From: Pedobacter nutrimenti
GTDB taxonomy: Bacteria > Bacteroidota > Bacteroidia > Sphingobacteriales > Sphingobacteriaceae
Length of the DNA stretch: 64,000 bases
Reading direction: 5' to 3'
Assembly (NCBI RefSeq): GCF_003208655.1
Contig: NZ_QKLU01000008.1
Location: 248,001 to 312,000 of the forward strand
In this document: positions 49,472 through 58,298 of the stretch, piece by piece
Position numbering within the stretch: position 1 is the stretch's first letter
Layout: each line of letters starts with the position of its first letter
Program-made: the position numbers and the translations under genes
Notes under the pieces: model-generated
What the model saw: only the letters and a program-made list of their open reading frames with translations
Databases searched by the model: none
Told to the model about the DNA's origin: nothing

Positions 49472-51104
49472 AATCTTCAGCTAAAAATGGGTAACGGTAA
49501 TCCTTTGGCGGATCAAAAGTTTCCTTGATCGTTCTGGGAGATACCCAGCGAAGCAAATTGATCATAGATCCGGCTTTGTCATTTGTACCTGAGCCCCTGG
49601 CACCGCCAAAAGGCTGTTGGCCAACAACAGCCCCTGTACATTTATCATTGATATAGAAATTTCCAGCTGCATTGCGTAAACGGTGTGTTGCCTTTTCAAT
49701 AGCATACCTGTCCCTTGCAATCACTGCACCGGTTAATGCATAAATAGAAGTCTGATCAACCAGGTCTAATACCTGTTCGTAATCTTCATCATTGTAGACG
49801 TAAAGTGTCAGTACCGGGCCGAACAACTCTTCGCTCATGGTCACATAATTCGGATCTTTAACGACTAATACGGTTGGTTCAATGAAATAACCTTTAGATT
49901 TATCGTAACCACCACCGGCAATCACTTCTACGGCAGGGTCTTTCTTAGCCTCATCAATATATTTGGTTAACTTGTTGAAGGAATTTTCATCAATAACCGC
50001 ATTGATAAAGTTACTGAAATCTTCTGTTCCGCCCATTTTAAAAGTGGCAAGGTCACGGAGCATAAACTTTTTAACTTCCGCCCAAATGCTTTTGGCTACA
50101 TACACCCTGGAAGCTGCGGAACATTTCTGTCCCTGGTATTCAAATGCACCCCGGATAATCGCAGTACTTGAACTTTCTGCTTCAGCAGAACCATGGATCA
50201 GAATAAAATCTTTTCCACCGGTTTCCCCAACAATACGTGGATAGGTTTTAAATTTGTGGATGTTGTTTCCAATGGTTTTCCAGATGTCCTGGAATACCCC
50301 GGTTGATCCTGTAAAATGTATACCGGCAAAATCAGGATGGTTAAAAATAACTTCACCAGCATCCGGACCGGAAACATACACCAGATTGATGACCCCATCA
50401 GGTAAACCAGCTTCTTTAAAGATTTGCATTAAAACATTTGCAGCGAAAATCTGTGTATTTGCAGGTTTCCAGACCACCACATTTCCCATCATGGCCACGC
50501 AGGTTGGCAGGTTGCCGGCAATAGCGGTAAAATTGAAAGGGGTTAGGGCAAATACAAAACCCTCTAAAGGACGCTGTTCCACCCGGTTCCAGGAACCTTT
50601 AGGAGAAACAGGAGGTTGTTGTTTATAAATTTCAGCCATATAGCTGACATTGAAACGGAGAAAATCAATCAATTCACAAGCAGAATCAATTTCGGCCTGG
50701 TAAGCGTTTTTGCTTTGGCCAAGCATGGTTGCTGCATTTAATTTATATCTGTACGGACCGGCAATCAGGTCAGCAGCTTTTAAGAAAACGGCTGCACGCT
50801 GTTCCCAGGCTAGGTTCTCCCAGTCTGACTTTGCAGCCAGGGCTGCATCAATGGCTTTACTTACATGATCTTTATTCCCTTTGCTGTAATAACCCAGGAT
50901 GTGCTGATGATCGTGTGGTGGCGTAACTTTTCCTTTACTTTCAGTATGAACCTCGTTTCCACCAATATACATAGGGATATCGATCTGTTTTGACCGGGCA
51001 TCGGCCAGCGCGGCCTTTAAAAGTTCACGTTCTTTACTTCCTGGTGCATAACCCAAAATGGGCTCATTTACCGGTGCAGGTACGTTAAAAAATCCTTTAA
51101 GCAT
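49470..51104 (-). CDS. pruA: L-glutamate gamma-semialdehyde dehydrogenase (1-pyrroline-5-carboxylate dehydrogenase)
   Basis: The 544-residue enzyme oxidises the proline-degradation intermediate to glutamate with NAD+. It shows FVFALTPFNFTAIAGNLPTC, the cofactor site FTGS (264-267), catalytic Glu294 in IVGETGGKD, nucleophile Cys328 in FEYQGQKCSAASR, and the C-terminal QQPFGGARGSGTNDKAG characteristic of this subfamily. It is a stand-alone dehydrogenase without a proline dehydrogenase domain; no putA-like partner gene is adjacent. On the minus strand a TATCTTTG -7 box sits at 51133-51126. Confidence 0.96.
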   Translation of the reverse strand: MLKGFFNVPAPVNEPILGYAPGSKERELLKAALADARSKQIDIPMYIGGNEVHTESKGKVTPPHDHQHILGYYSKGNKDHVSKAIDAALAAKSDWENLAWEQRAAVFLKAADLIAGPYRYKLNAATMLGQSKNAYQAEIDSACELIDFLRFNVSYMAEIYKQQPPVSPKGSWNRVEQRPLEGFVFALTPFNFTAIAGNLPTCVAMMGNVVVWKPANTQIFAANVLMQIFKEAGLPDGVINLVYVSGPDAGEVIFNHPDFAGIHFTGSTGVFQDIWKTIGNNIHKFKTYPRIVGETGGKDFILIHGSAEAESSSTAIIRGAFEYQGQKCSAASRVYVAKSIWAEVKKFMLRDLATFKMGGTEDFSNFINAVIDENSFNKLTKYIDEAKKDPAVEVIAGGGYDKSKGYFIEPTVLVVKDPNYVTMSEELFGPVLTLYVYNDEDYEQVLDLVDQTSIYALTGAVIARDRYAIEKATHRLRNAAGNFYINDKCTGAVVGQQPFGGARGSGTNDKAGSMINLLRWVSPRTIKETFDPPKDYRYPFLAED

Positions 51105-51125
51105 GATAATAAATTGTTGTTTTTA

Positions 51126-51133
51126 CAAAGATA
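51126..51133 (-). promoter_or_regulatory. Promoter -7 element for pruA
   Basis: On the minus strand TATCTTTG (51133-51126) matches TAnnTTTG and predicts a start near 51119, 15 bases before the ATG. No clear -33 box is present. Confidence 0.55.
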
Positions 51134-51198
51134 GTTTTTATTTTTCAGCCCGTGTATGGAGTGGGTAATCTGTATCGGATATTCTGGTCGATAATTCC

Positions 51199-51206
51199 TA
51201 TTTTTG
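51199..51206 (+). promoter_or_regulatory. Promoter -7 element for lpxK
   Basis: TATTTTTG at 51199-51206 ends 8 bases before the lpxK ATG at 51215, so transcription would begin at about 51213, almost on the start codon. No -33 box is visible. Confidence 0.45.
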
Positions 51207-51214
51207 AAGCAGAA

Positions 51215-52282
51215 ATGATAAACTACCTCAGGCTGTTGCTGCTGCCATTCTCTTTACTGTATGGTCTGGTTACCATGATCCGGAACAAGCTATATGACTG
51301 GAAATTTTACCCTTCCATGAAATTCGATGTACCCGTCATTTGCGTGGGAAATCTTGTGGTTGGGGGATCCGGGAAGACACCGGTCACAGAATACCTGGTC
51401 GGTTTACTGGACAATTATAAAATTGCCATACTGAGCCGGGGTTATGGCCGTAGCACAAAAGGTTTTATTCTTGCAGATGAAAAAGCAAACGCTGAGCTTA
51501 TAGGTGATGAGCCAATGCAATACTATAAAAAATTTAAGCAGGTAAGTGTTGCTGTTTGTGAGGACCGGGTAAAGGGAATCCGGCTTTTGGAACAGGAGCA
51601 TGATCTGATTATACTGGATGATGCTTTTCAGCACAGAAAAGTAACCGCTGGCTATAACATATTGCTTTTTGATTACCGGAAAATATTGTCTCCACAATTT
51701 TTATTGCCGGCAGGTAATTTAAGAGAGTTTTTTATGGGCTATAAAAGAGCCCAGCAGATCCTGATCACGAAAGTTTCCGGAAAACTGGACGAAAAGATAA
51801 AACATAAAATCCGGCACCGGTTTTCCCCATCGCATTCCCCCTGTTTTTCCAGGATTAAATATGGAACATTGCAGCCCGTCTATGACCAGGGACCTGTGAC
51901 AGAGAAAATTATTGACCAGGATACCCGTGTACTGCTGCTGACAGGAATTGCCAATCCGCAACCTTTACACTCGTATGTAAAGGAAATGACCCCGCACATC
52001 GTGCATTTTGATTATCCCGACCATTATTCCTTTACGGCGGAAGACATCCGCAAAGTTATTCTTGCCTTTGAAAAAGAAAAAACGGTTAAAAAGTTAATCC
52101 TCACAACAGAAAAGGACGCCCAGCGTTTATCTGATATTAGAATAAAAGAATTACTTTTAAATTTGCCCGTCTTTTATTTGCCGATTAAAATAGATATACT
52201 GGCAGAAGATAAAGCTACATTTGATCAAAATATTATAGATTATGTCTCAAACCATACACGAAACCGCAGACTACATAAATAA
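51215..52282 (+). CDS. lpxK: Tetraacyldisaccharide 4'-kinase
   Basis: The protein is 355 residues from the ATG at 51215; the longer frame from 51152 overlaps promoter-like sequence. An N-terminal membrane helix (about 4-22) precedes the P-loop NLVVGGSGKT (46-55). LDDAFQHRKV carries the catalytic Asp region, and TTEKDAQRL is near the C terminus. LpxK phosphorylates the lipid A precursor at the 4' position with ATP at the inner membrane. It overlaps the purine nucleoside phosphorylase gene by 41 bases. Lipid A synthesis confirms a Gram-negative outer membrane. Confidence 0.95.
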   Translation: MINYLRLLLLPFSLLYGLVTMIRNKLYDWKFYPSMKFDVPVICVGNLVVGGSGKTPVTEYLVGLLDNYKIAILSRGYGRSTKGFILADEKANAELIGDEPMQYYKKFKQVSVAVCEDRVKGIRLLEQEHDLIILDDAFQHRKVTAGYNILLFDYRKILSPQFLLPAGNLREFFMGYKRAQQILITKVSGKLDEKIKHKIRHRFSPSHSPCFSRIKYGTLQPVYDQGPVTEKIIDQDTRVLLLTGIANPQPLHSYVKEMTPHIVHFDYPDHYSFTAEDIRKVILAFEKEKTVKKLILTTEKDAQRLSDIRIKELLLNLPVFYLPIKIDILAEDKATFDQNIIDYVSNHTRNRRLHK

Positions 52283-53057
52283 AAAGACAGCCGATTTTCA
52301 GCCTGAAATCGGAATCATTCTTGGAACCGGCCTTGGTGGTCTGGTGGAAGAAATTGATGTTGCTTTTAGCCTAATGTACCCGAATATACCAAATTTTCCA
52401 ATCTCTACGCTTGAATTCCATTCCGGCAAACTCATTTTTGGAACCCTGAACGGAAAAAGGGTAGTGGCCATGCAGGGGCGTTTGCATTATTATGAAGGCT
52501 ATAACATGCAGCAAATTACCTTTCCGGTGCGCGTGATGAAGGAACTGGGCATAAAATACCTGTTTGTTTCCAATGCCGCAGGCTCCTTAAATCCTGATTT
52601 CAAAAAGGGAGACCTGATGGTGATAGATGATCATATTAACCTGCAACTGGAAAGCCCTTTAAGGGGACGTAATGATGCAGAAATGGGTCCGCGGTTTCCG
52701 GATATGAGTGAACCGTATAACAGAAAATTAATTGCAGATGCTTTGGCCATTGCTGAAAAGGATGGGATCACCTGTCATAAAGGGGTGTATGTTTCGGTTA
52801 CAGGCCCGAATCTGGAAACCCGTGCAGAATATAAGTACCTCCGGATTATCGGAGGCGATGCGGTTGGAATGAGCACCGTTCCTGAAGTGATTGTCGCAAA
52901 CCATATGAGCCTTCCTGTATTTGCAATTTCTGTCCTGACCGATGAAGGTTTTCCTGAAGTCCTGCACCCTTTTAGCCTGGAAGATATCCTGGAGACCGCC
53001 CGCATTGCTGAACCCAAGATGACAAAGATATTGAGCCAGTTAATTTCCCGACTCTAA
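52242..53057 (+). CDS. Purine-nucleoside phosphorylase (trimeric type)
   Basis: The 271-residue enzyme splits purine nucleosides with phosphate. Signatures include IILGTGLGGLVEEI, the phosphate site GRLHYYEGY, SNAAGSLNPDFKKGDLMVI, and VSVTGPNLETRAEYKYL. Its start lies inside the 3' end of lpxK (41-base overlap, different frame), a long overlap that the family-like N terminus (MSQTIHETADYINKKTADFQ) supports. Its stop overlaps the porin start by 1 base. The three genes are one operon. Confidence 0.94.
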   Translation: MSQTIHETADYINKKTADFQPEIGIILGTGLGGLVEEIDVAFSLMYPNIPNFPISTLEFHSGKLIFGTLNGKRVVAMQGRLHYYEGYNMQQITFPVRVMKELGIKYLFVSNAAGSLNPDFKKGDLMVIDDHINLQLESPLRGRNDAEMGPRFPDMSEPYNRKLIADALAIAEKDGITCHKGVYVSVTGPNLETRAEYKYLRIIGGDAVGMSTVPEVIVANHMSLPVFAISVLTDEGFPEVLHPFSLEDILETARIAEPKMTKILSQLISRL

Positions 53058-55048
53058 TGTATAAAATCCTCGCTGTTTCTTTTTTGTTTTCTTGCCTTTT
53101 GATGGGAGGCGTAGCTGTGGCGCAAGATTTAAAGACGAATGTCGGTAACAATAAAGAACTGGACTCCCTGAGAAAAAAACTGGATGGCTCAAAAGATTCA
53201 GTCGTATTTACCTCAAGATATGTTCGTTATACTACCCTTCGGCTCACCAAGGACAGCATACAGACGTTGCCTTTGGATACGAGTTTAAGAAATTTTCAGA
53301 ACTATAACGTACTTAACCAGCCCCGCCGGCCTACCATCAATTTAGGAGCCTCCGGACAGGCGGCCAAAGCCCTGCTTTATGAACCTTCAAAAACCATGGG
53401 CTTTGATGCCGGTTTTCATGCTTTGGATGTGTATTTACTTAATAACGAAGACATCATTTACTATCAGGCCCGATCTCCTTTCAGTAACCTTTCCTATTAC
53501 AGCGGAGGGGGAGAAGGTGAGCTGTTCAAGGTGACCCATTCCCAGAATGTAAAGCGAAATTTTAATGTAGGGGCCAACTATTTTAGAATTGGTTCAAAAG
53601 GTATTTTTTCAAATCAAAAAGGAGATGATCTGAATGCATCTTTATTTTCCTGGTACCAATCTCCAAATAAGAGATACAATTTATTTGCAAGTGTTGTTTT
53701 TAATACACTTAAAGCACAGGAAAATGGGGCAGTAAACAATGATCTTATTTTTACCAATGAGAACAGGCCTGTTGCCAGAGCGGCGGAGGTAGTCAGGTTA
53801 AATTCTGCCAAACAGCTTTGGAGAAAGAATGCGTTGGTCCTTAAGCAAACCTATTTTATTGGACGCATTGATACAGTTGAGCAGGAAGTCATGAAGAAGG
53901 TGTTGCCGACCAATAAAGTGAGTTACACGATGTCTTATTCCTCTCAGTCCTATAGTTTTCAGAAAAATGAAGCGGACGACCATTCAGTAATTCCAAAAGG
54001 CCTTATAGATACGGTTGCGACCAATGATTCGACCAATGTTAAACATTTACAAAATGAATTTATTTATAGTTTTTTTCTACGGGGAAAGTCGAATTCATTT
54101 ATCAAAAACGAGTTAAAACTGGACGTGGGGATCCGCCATGATTATTACAAATATGAGCAGGTGGCAAGATATGCAGATCGGACAAATTACTACAATTACA
54201 ACTCTACTTTCCAGAATTCTACCCTATTGGGTGCATTGGGCTATCGGTTCAGTGACAGGATTGACCTGAATGTAGATGTCCAGCAGATTTTTCAGGGGAA
54301 ACAGTTTGGCGATTTCTTGTATGAAGCCAAAAGTAATGTGCTGCTGAGCAATTCCGTTGGAAGAGTTGTTCTGGGGGCTTATCTGCAGAGTAAATCACCG
54401 GAAGAAATTTACAACCGTTATTTCGGAAACCACTACAACTGGGTAAATGATTTTAACAAAACCAAAACTTTAAACCTCTCTTTCAATTACTTTAATGACA
54501 AATACAAATTCGAAGCAGGGGCGCAGTACAACCTGATTACGGATTACCTGTATTTTGCACAGGCTGGTGCAGTAGGTATAAAACCGGCTCAGGAAGGGAG
54601 TGTGAACCTGTTAAAAATCACGGTAGGTAAGAAATTAAGTTTTGGTAAGTTTAACCTGGACAGTTATATCGTTTATCAGAAAACGGACAAACAGAATGTA
54701 TTGCGCACACCGGAGTTGTACACTTTTAACAGCTTTTACCTGAACCAGAATTTTTTTAAAGTGCTGAAAACCAATGTGGGTTTTGACCTGAGGTACAATA
54801 CGGTTTATAATGGCTATGCTTATTCACCCGCTGCGGGACAATTTTATACAACCACAGACCCGGTTAAACTGGCAACCACGCCTATTGTGGATGTCTGGGT
54901 CAGGGCCAGTTTAAGAAAGGCCAATCTTTTTGTAAAATACGACTATGTTAACCAGGGCCTGTTGTCCAAAGGTTATTATTCGGTGTACCGTTATCCGATG
55001 CCAGACCGTATGCTGAAGTTTGGGGTAAGCTGGAATTTTTACGATTAG
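53057..55048 (+). CDS. Putative outer-membrane porin of Bacteroidota type
   Basis: The 663-residue protein has a signal peptide (KILAVSFLFSCLLMGGVAVAQ), an N-terminal region (about 25-130) and a long beta-barrel with alternating strands and aromatic ends (LNLSFNYFNDKYKFEAGAQY, KTNVGFDLRYNTVYNGYAYS). The last strand MLKFGVSWNFYD ends on the typical BAM recognition pattern. I recognise it as a phylum-specific putative porin often placed after lpxK and PNP, not as a SusC (no plug or TonB box). The substrate is unknown. It is the last gene of the lpxK operon; the next gene is on the opposite strand. Confidence 0.82.
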   Translation: MYKILAVSFLFSCLLMGGVAVAQDLKTNVGNNKELDSLRKKLDGSKDSVVFTSRYVRYTTLRLTKDSIQTLPLDTSLRNFQNYNVLNQPRRPTINLGASGQAAKALLYEPSKTMGFDAGFHALDVYLLNNEDIIYYQARSPFSNLSYYSGGGEGELFKVTHSQNVKRNFNVGANYFRIGSKGIFSNQKGDDLNASLFSWYQSPNKRYNLFASVVFNTLKAQENGAVNNDLIFTNENRPVARAAEVVRLNSAKQLWRKNALVLKQTYFIGRIDTVEQEVMKKVLPTNKVSYTMSYSSQSYSFQKNEADDHSVIPKGLIDTVATNDSTNVKHLQNEFIYSFFLRGKSNSFIKNELKLDVGIRHDYYKYEQVARYADRTNYYNYNSTFQNSTLLGALGYRFSDRIDLNVDVQQIFQGKQFGDFLYEAKSNVLLSNSVGRVVLGAYLQSKSPEEIYNRYFGNHYNWVNDFNKTKTLNLSFNYFNDKYKFEAGAQYNLITDYLYFAQAGAVGIKPAQEGSVNLLKITVGKKLSFGKFNLDSYIVYQKTDKQNVLRTPELYTFNSFYLNQNFFKVLKTNVGFDLRYNTVYNGYAYSPAAGQFYTTTDPVKLATTPIVDVWVRASLRKANLFVKYDYVNQGLLSKGYYSVYRYPMPDRMLKFGVSWNFYD

Positions 55049-55070
55049 AAAAGCTGCCGCTTTCCTTTGG

Positions 55071-56333
55071 TCAGGTTTTCTGAGGTTTTTTCTTAGCAGC
55101 AGGAAACAGGATGTTGTTTAAAATGAGCCGGTAACCTGGTGAATTGGGATGTAAACTCAGGTCGGTGGGCGGGTCTCCAACCGCATGCTGATAATCTTCC
55201 GGGTCGTGCCCGCCATAAAAGGTAAACTGGCCTTTACCAAAATCTCCGTGCAGGTATCGGACTTCTTCGGCACCTTTGTTTTCACCCAGTACAGTAATTT
55301 CCGGTTTAACCAATGATTTTCTAAAGGCTGTAGTTTGTCCCATAAAACCTTTAATGACCTTTTCGTGGTTTTGGGTTAACATGGTGGGTACGATATCCCA
55401 TTTGGCAGAAAAGTCAAATAAAGTGAAAAAGTCATTGCTTTGTACCAGGGTCCTGGTCTGGGTAACATCAATGTCCGAAAACTCGTAATTTGCGGGGTTC
55501 AGGTCCAGTTTAAAATCCCTGAAAGCGAAAGTCTTCTTGAAATTCAGTTTGGACTGGGCATTAGGATCCGCAGGATCACCATCAAACATCCTTTCACAAA
55601 TGTCTACACCTTCAGCACTCAGTGCAATGTCAAAACTATCTGTTCCCGAGCACATGGCAAATAGAAAGCCCCCACCAGCACAGAATTCACTGATTCTTTT
55701 GGCCACAGCCAGTTTCATTTCCGAGACTTTTTTAAAACCGTTTCGTTTTGCTGCGGCCTCCTGATTGGCTACATCGTCCCTGTACCAGGAAGCATTTCTG
55801 AATGCACTCCAGAAACGTCCATACTGACCCGTAAAATCTTCATGATGAAGATGGAGCCAGTCGTAGCCGGTTAGTTTATCTTTCAGGACTTCATCGTCAT
55901 AAAGCACATCATAGGGTATTTCCGCATAGGTGAGCACCAGGGTTACCGCATCGTCCCAGGGGAGTTTGCTTTTGGGAGAATACACTGCAATTTTAGGGGC
56001 CTTTTCCAATTTGACCATTTCCATGTTTACACCCGGATTACTGATTTCATTGAGCAGGGCTGTAACCTTTGCATCCGTAATGACCTGATAGGATACCCCC
56101 CTGGTCTTGCATTCGTCTTCTATAGGCTTTGCATATTTAATCAGAAAGCTCCCGCCCCTGTAATTGAGCAACCAGCTTACCTCTGTATTCTGTTTAATGC
56201 TCCAATAAGCCAGGCCATAGGCTTTCAGATGGTTTTTCTGATCTTCATCCATATAAATAAGAATGGAAGAAGCCTTTACGCCAAGCGTAAGGACCAAGAG
56301 GACCAGCAAAAACAGATACTTTTTGGAAATCAT
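55071..56333 (-). CDS. Exported protein with glutamine-amidotransferase-like segment
   Basis: The 420-residue protein has a signal peptide (YLFLLVLLVLTLGVKAS), then SSILIYMDEDQKNHLKAYGL. A central region (WLHLHHEDFTGQYG ... ISEFCAGGGFLFAMCSGTDS) resembles the nucleophile region of class-I amidotransferase-like folds with Cys in AMCSG, and a C-terminal GKGQFTFYGGHDPEDYQHAV follows. I recall homologues labelled asparagine synthetase B; no AsnB glutaminase (N-terminal Cys) or synthetase (SGGLDS) motif is present, so that name looks wrong. The function is unknown; a periplasmic location is inferred. Confidence 0.7.
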   Translation of the reverse strand: MISKKYLFLLVLLVLTLGVKASSILIYMDEDQKNHLKAYGLAYWSIKQNTEVSWLLNYRGGSFLIKYAKPIEDECKTRGVSYQVITDAKVTALLNEISNPGVNMEMVKLEKAPKIAVYSPKSKLPWDDAVTLVLTYAEIPYDVLYDDEVLKDKLTGYDWLHLHHEDFTGQYGRFWSAFRNASWYRDDVANQEAAAKRNGFKKVSEMKLAVAKRISEFCAGGGFLFAMCSGTDSFDIALSAEGVDICERMFDGDPADPNAQSKLNFKKTFAFRDFKLDLNPANYEFSDIDVTQTRTLVQSNDFFTLFDFSAKWDIVPTMLTQNHEKVIKGFMGQTTAFRKSLVKPEITVLGENKGAEEVRYLHGDFGKGQFTFYGGHDPEDYQHAVGDPPTDLSLHPNSPGYRLILNNILFPAAKKKPQKT

Positions 56334-56378
56334 AGTTAAAGGTAATTATAAAATTGTTTTATCCCTCCCCAGAGGTAA

Positions 56379-56410
56379 ATTGCATATAAAAACAATTTTA
56401 TCTAAGTTTG
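56379..56410 (+). promoter_or_regulatory. Promoter of the cyclophilin-DUF5606 operon
   Basis: ATTG at 56379-56382, 20 bases, then TAAGTTTG at 56403-56410 match the phylum consensus. The predicted start near 56417 gives a leader of about 15 bases to the ATG at 56432. Confidence 0.7.
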
Positions 56411-56431
56411 GCATTTACTTACAAAACGAAT

Positions 56432-56893
56432 ATGAGCAAAGCAATAATAAAAACAGAAAAAGGTGATATGACTGTCGAATTTTACGACAAAGATGCACCG
56501 AATACCGTTGCCAACTTTAAAAAACTTGCTAAAGAAGGCTTTTATGATGGCGTTACTTTTCACCGTGTGATTCCTAATTTTGTAGTACAAGGCGGTTGTC
56601 CGAACTCAAAAGATCCTGCAAAAGCTCATTTAGCAGGTACTGGTGGTCCGGGATATAAAATTGATTGCGAACTTGATGGCGAGAACCAATTTCATGACCG
56701 TGGAGTATTGTCTATGGCACACGCAGGAAGAAATACAGGCGGATCGCAGTTTTTCATCTGCCACAGCAGAACAAATACAGCCCACCTGGACAGGAACCAT
56801 ACCTGCTTTGGTAAAGTAACAGAAAATGTAGACCTGGTTGATGACATCAAACAGGGAGATAAGATTTTAAATATCGAGGTGATAGAGGATTAA
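56432..56893 (+). CDS. Peptidyl-prolyl cis-trans isomerase, cyclophilin type
   Basis: The protein is 153 residues from the ATG at 56432 (MSKAIIKTEKGDMTVEFYDK); a TTG at 56408 lies in the promoter box. Cyclophilin catalytic motifs are present: FYDGVTFHRVIPNFVVQGG with the active-site Arg, GRNTGGSQFFICHSRTNTAHLD and CFGKVTENVDLVDDI. No signal peptide is present, so this is a cytosolic PpiB-type protein. The DUF5606 gene follows 31 bases later. Confidence 0.94.
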   Translation: MSKAIIKTEKGDMTVEFYDKDAPNTVANFKKLAKEGFYDGVTFHRVIPNFVVQGGCPNSKDPAKAHLAGTGGPGYKIDCELDGENQFHDRGVLSMAHAGRNTGGSQFFICHSRTNTAHLDRNHTCFGKVTENVDLVDDIKQGDKILNIEVIED

Positions 56894-56924
56894 TCCTGTC
56901 GCTTTTAGAAAAAGACGCAAACAT

Positions 56925-57464
56925 ATGAATTTAAGAGGAATCGTAGCGGTGTCAGGCAGACCAGGTTTGTTTAAACTGGTTGGACAAAACAAGGCAGGAT
57001 ATGTATTGGAAAGCCTGGACGCCCAGAAAGTAAAAATTATAGCGAATATTTCAACCACTAAACTGGCTTCACTGGAAGACATTACCGTATATGGCCAGGA
57101 GGATGATTTGAAACTGGTAGACGTATTGTCGAACATCAGCAGCAGCAAAACAAATGTTCCGGACGCGAAGTCGGATGCAGCAGTATTGCGGTCTTTCTTT
57201 GAGGAAGTTGCTCCAACGCACGATACAGAGAAGGTTTACACTTCGGACATGAAGAAGATTGTAACCTGGTATCATTTGCTGAAAGATCTTCCATTGTTTA
57301 GTGAGGAAGCAGCTGGTACTGAAGAGCAGGATGCGGTTAAAGCAGAAGAAAAAGTGGTAGAGAAAAAGCCAAAAGCAAGCCCTAAACCTTCGAATGCGAA
57401 AGCACCGAGTAAAACAGCTCAGCCTGCAAAAAAAGTAAACATGACCAGTAAAAAAGGCGTGTAA
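56925..57464 (+). CDS. DUF5606 domain protein
   Basis: The 179-residue protein has a compact N-terminal domain (about 1-125) starting LRGIVAVSGRPGLFKLVGQN, with LSALEDI-type segment KLASLEDITVYGQEDDLKLV and the helical TSDMKKIVTWYHLLKDLPLF. A low-complexity Lys/Ala/Pro tail (about 130-179) follows. DUF5606 is confined to Bacteroidota as far as I know and has no assigned function. The beta-rich front could bind a ligand or nucleic acid; this is speculative. It is in one operon with the cyclophilin and is followed by a strong terminator. Confidence 0.85.
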   Translation: MNLRGIVAVSGRPGLFKLVGQNKAGYVLESLDAQKVKIIANISTTKLASLEDITVYGQEDDLKLVDVLSNISSSKTNVPDAKSDAAVLRSFFEEVAPTHDTEKVYTSDMKKIVTWYHLLKDLPLFSEEAAGTEEQDAVKAEEKVVEKKPKASPKPSNAKAPSKTAQPAKKVNMTSKKGV

Positions 57465-57477
57465 GCTGATACAACAT

Positions 57478-57516
57478 AAAAAAAGCCGGATACTTAAAAG
57501 TATCCGGCTTTTTTTA
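57478..57516. terminator. Bidirectional terminator after the DUF5606 gene
   Basis: The stem AGCCGGATACT/AGTATCCGGCT (57484-57509) with a 4-base loop is flanked by six A and seven T bases. It also serves the small minus-strand gene ending at 57541. Confidence 0.92.
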
Positions 57517-57540
57517 TGGCCAAAACGATTTGCCCTGAGC

Positions 57541-57666
57541 TCAGAGCAGATACCAGATCAACGCAAATGCGATGGCCGAAATGATAATGGCCAACCAGTA
57601 ACTGCCTTTTGCAGTACTGGTATCACTTTTAAATTTATATTTCCTTAAAAAATCTCCGGGCAACAT
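57541..57666 (-). CDS. Small single-pass membrane protein, 41 residues
   Basis: The reading frame MLPGDFLRKYKFKSDTSTAK continues GSYWLAIIISAIAFALIWYLL and stops at TGA. It has a basic N-terminal part and one clear membrane helix at the C terminus (about 24-41), with the tail ending in the membrane. An unusually strong Shine-Dalgarno (AAAGGAGG on the minus strand) lies 5 bases before the ATG. It is downstream of rlmH by 60 bases and may share its transcript. The protein is too short for common gene finders and is not recognised. Confidence 0.72.
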   Translation of the reverse strand: MLPGDFLRKYKFKSDTSTAKGSYWLAIIISAIAFALIWYLL

Positions 57667-57726
57667 ACAAACCTCCTTTTATACAATGATGATGATTCTT
57701 TTTAATTTCCACAAGATGTTCTCAAA

Positions 57727-58200
57727 TTATTCATGATGATAAGGCTCTCCTTTAAGGATGCTAAAAGCCCGGTATAATTGTTCCACAAAAAACAAGCGGA
57801 CCATTTGATGGGAAAAGGTCATCTCAGATAAAGAAATACTGGAACCAGCCCTTTTATAAATACTTTCATCAAAACCATAAGGCCCTCCGATGATAAAAAC
57901 CATATGTTGTACACTGCTGATCATTTGTTTGTTCAGGTAGTTTGCAAAAGAGACAGAACTGTGTTTTTTCCCCTTTTCATCCAGTAAAATGACCATGTCC
58001 AGATTACTGATCTGTTTAAAAATCAGTTCAGCTTCTTTTGTTTTTTGCTGTGCCTGGGTCAGGTTTTTGGTGTTTTTTATTTCAGGTATCACCACCAGGT
58101 TAAAACCAATATAATGTTTAAGTCTGTTCAGGTATTTGTCAATTCCTTCGATCAGGTATTTATCTTCGGTTTTGCCAACCACCAGCAGGGTAATCTTCAT
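57727..58200 (-). CDS. rlmH: 23S rRNA (pseudouridine1915-N3)-methyltransferase
   Basis: The 157-residue SPOUT methyltransferase opens MKITLLVVGKTEDKYLIEGI, has the trefoil-knot segments VILLDEKGKKHSSVSFANYL and FIIGGPYGFDESIYKRAG, and ends with SEMTFSHQMVRLFFVEQLYR AFSILKGEPYHH in two conserved pieces. RlmH methylates pseudouridine 1915 in helix 69 of assembled 70S ribosomes. Its length is normal (155 in E. coli). It is divergent from the MutS-like gene. Confidence 0.96.
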   Translation of the reverse strand: MKITLLVVGKTEDKYLIEGIDKYLNRLKHYIGFNLVVIPEIKNTKNLTQAQQKTKEAELIFKQISNLDMVILLDEKGKKHSSVSFANYLNKQMISSVQHMVFIIGGPYGFDESIYKRAGSSISLSEMTFSHQMVRLFFVEQLYRAFSILKGEPYHHE

Positions 58201-58298
58201 GGAGGTAATTTGTTTAGGTTTTAATTTTTTAAATGTCCAAAGCCCACCAGGACTTTATTAAGTTGCTATATTTAACAACTCAAAGAATTTTCAAATAT

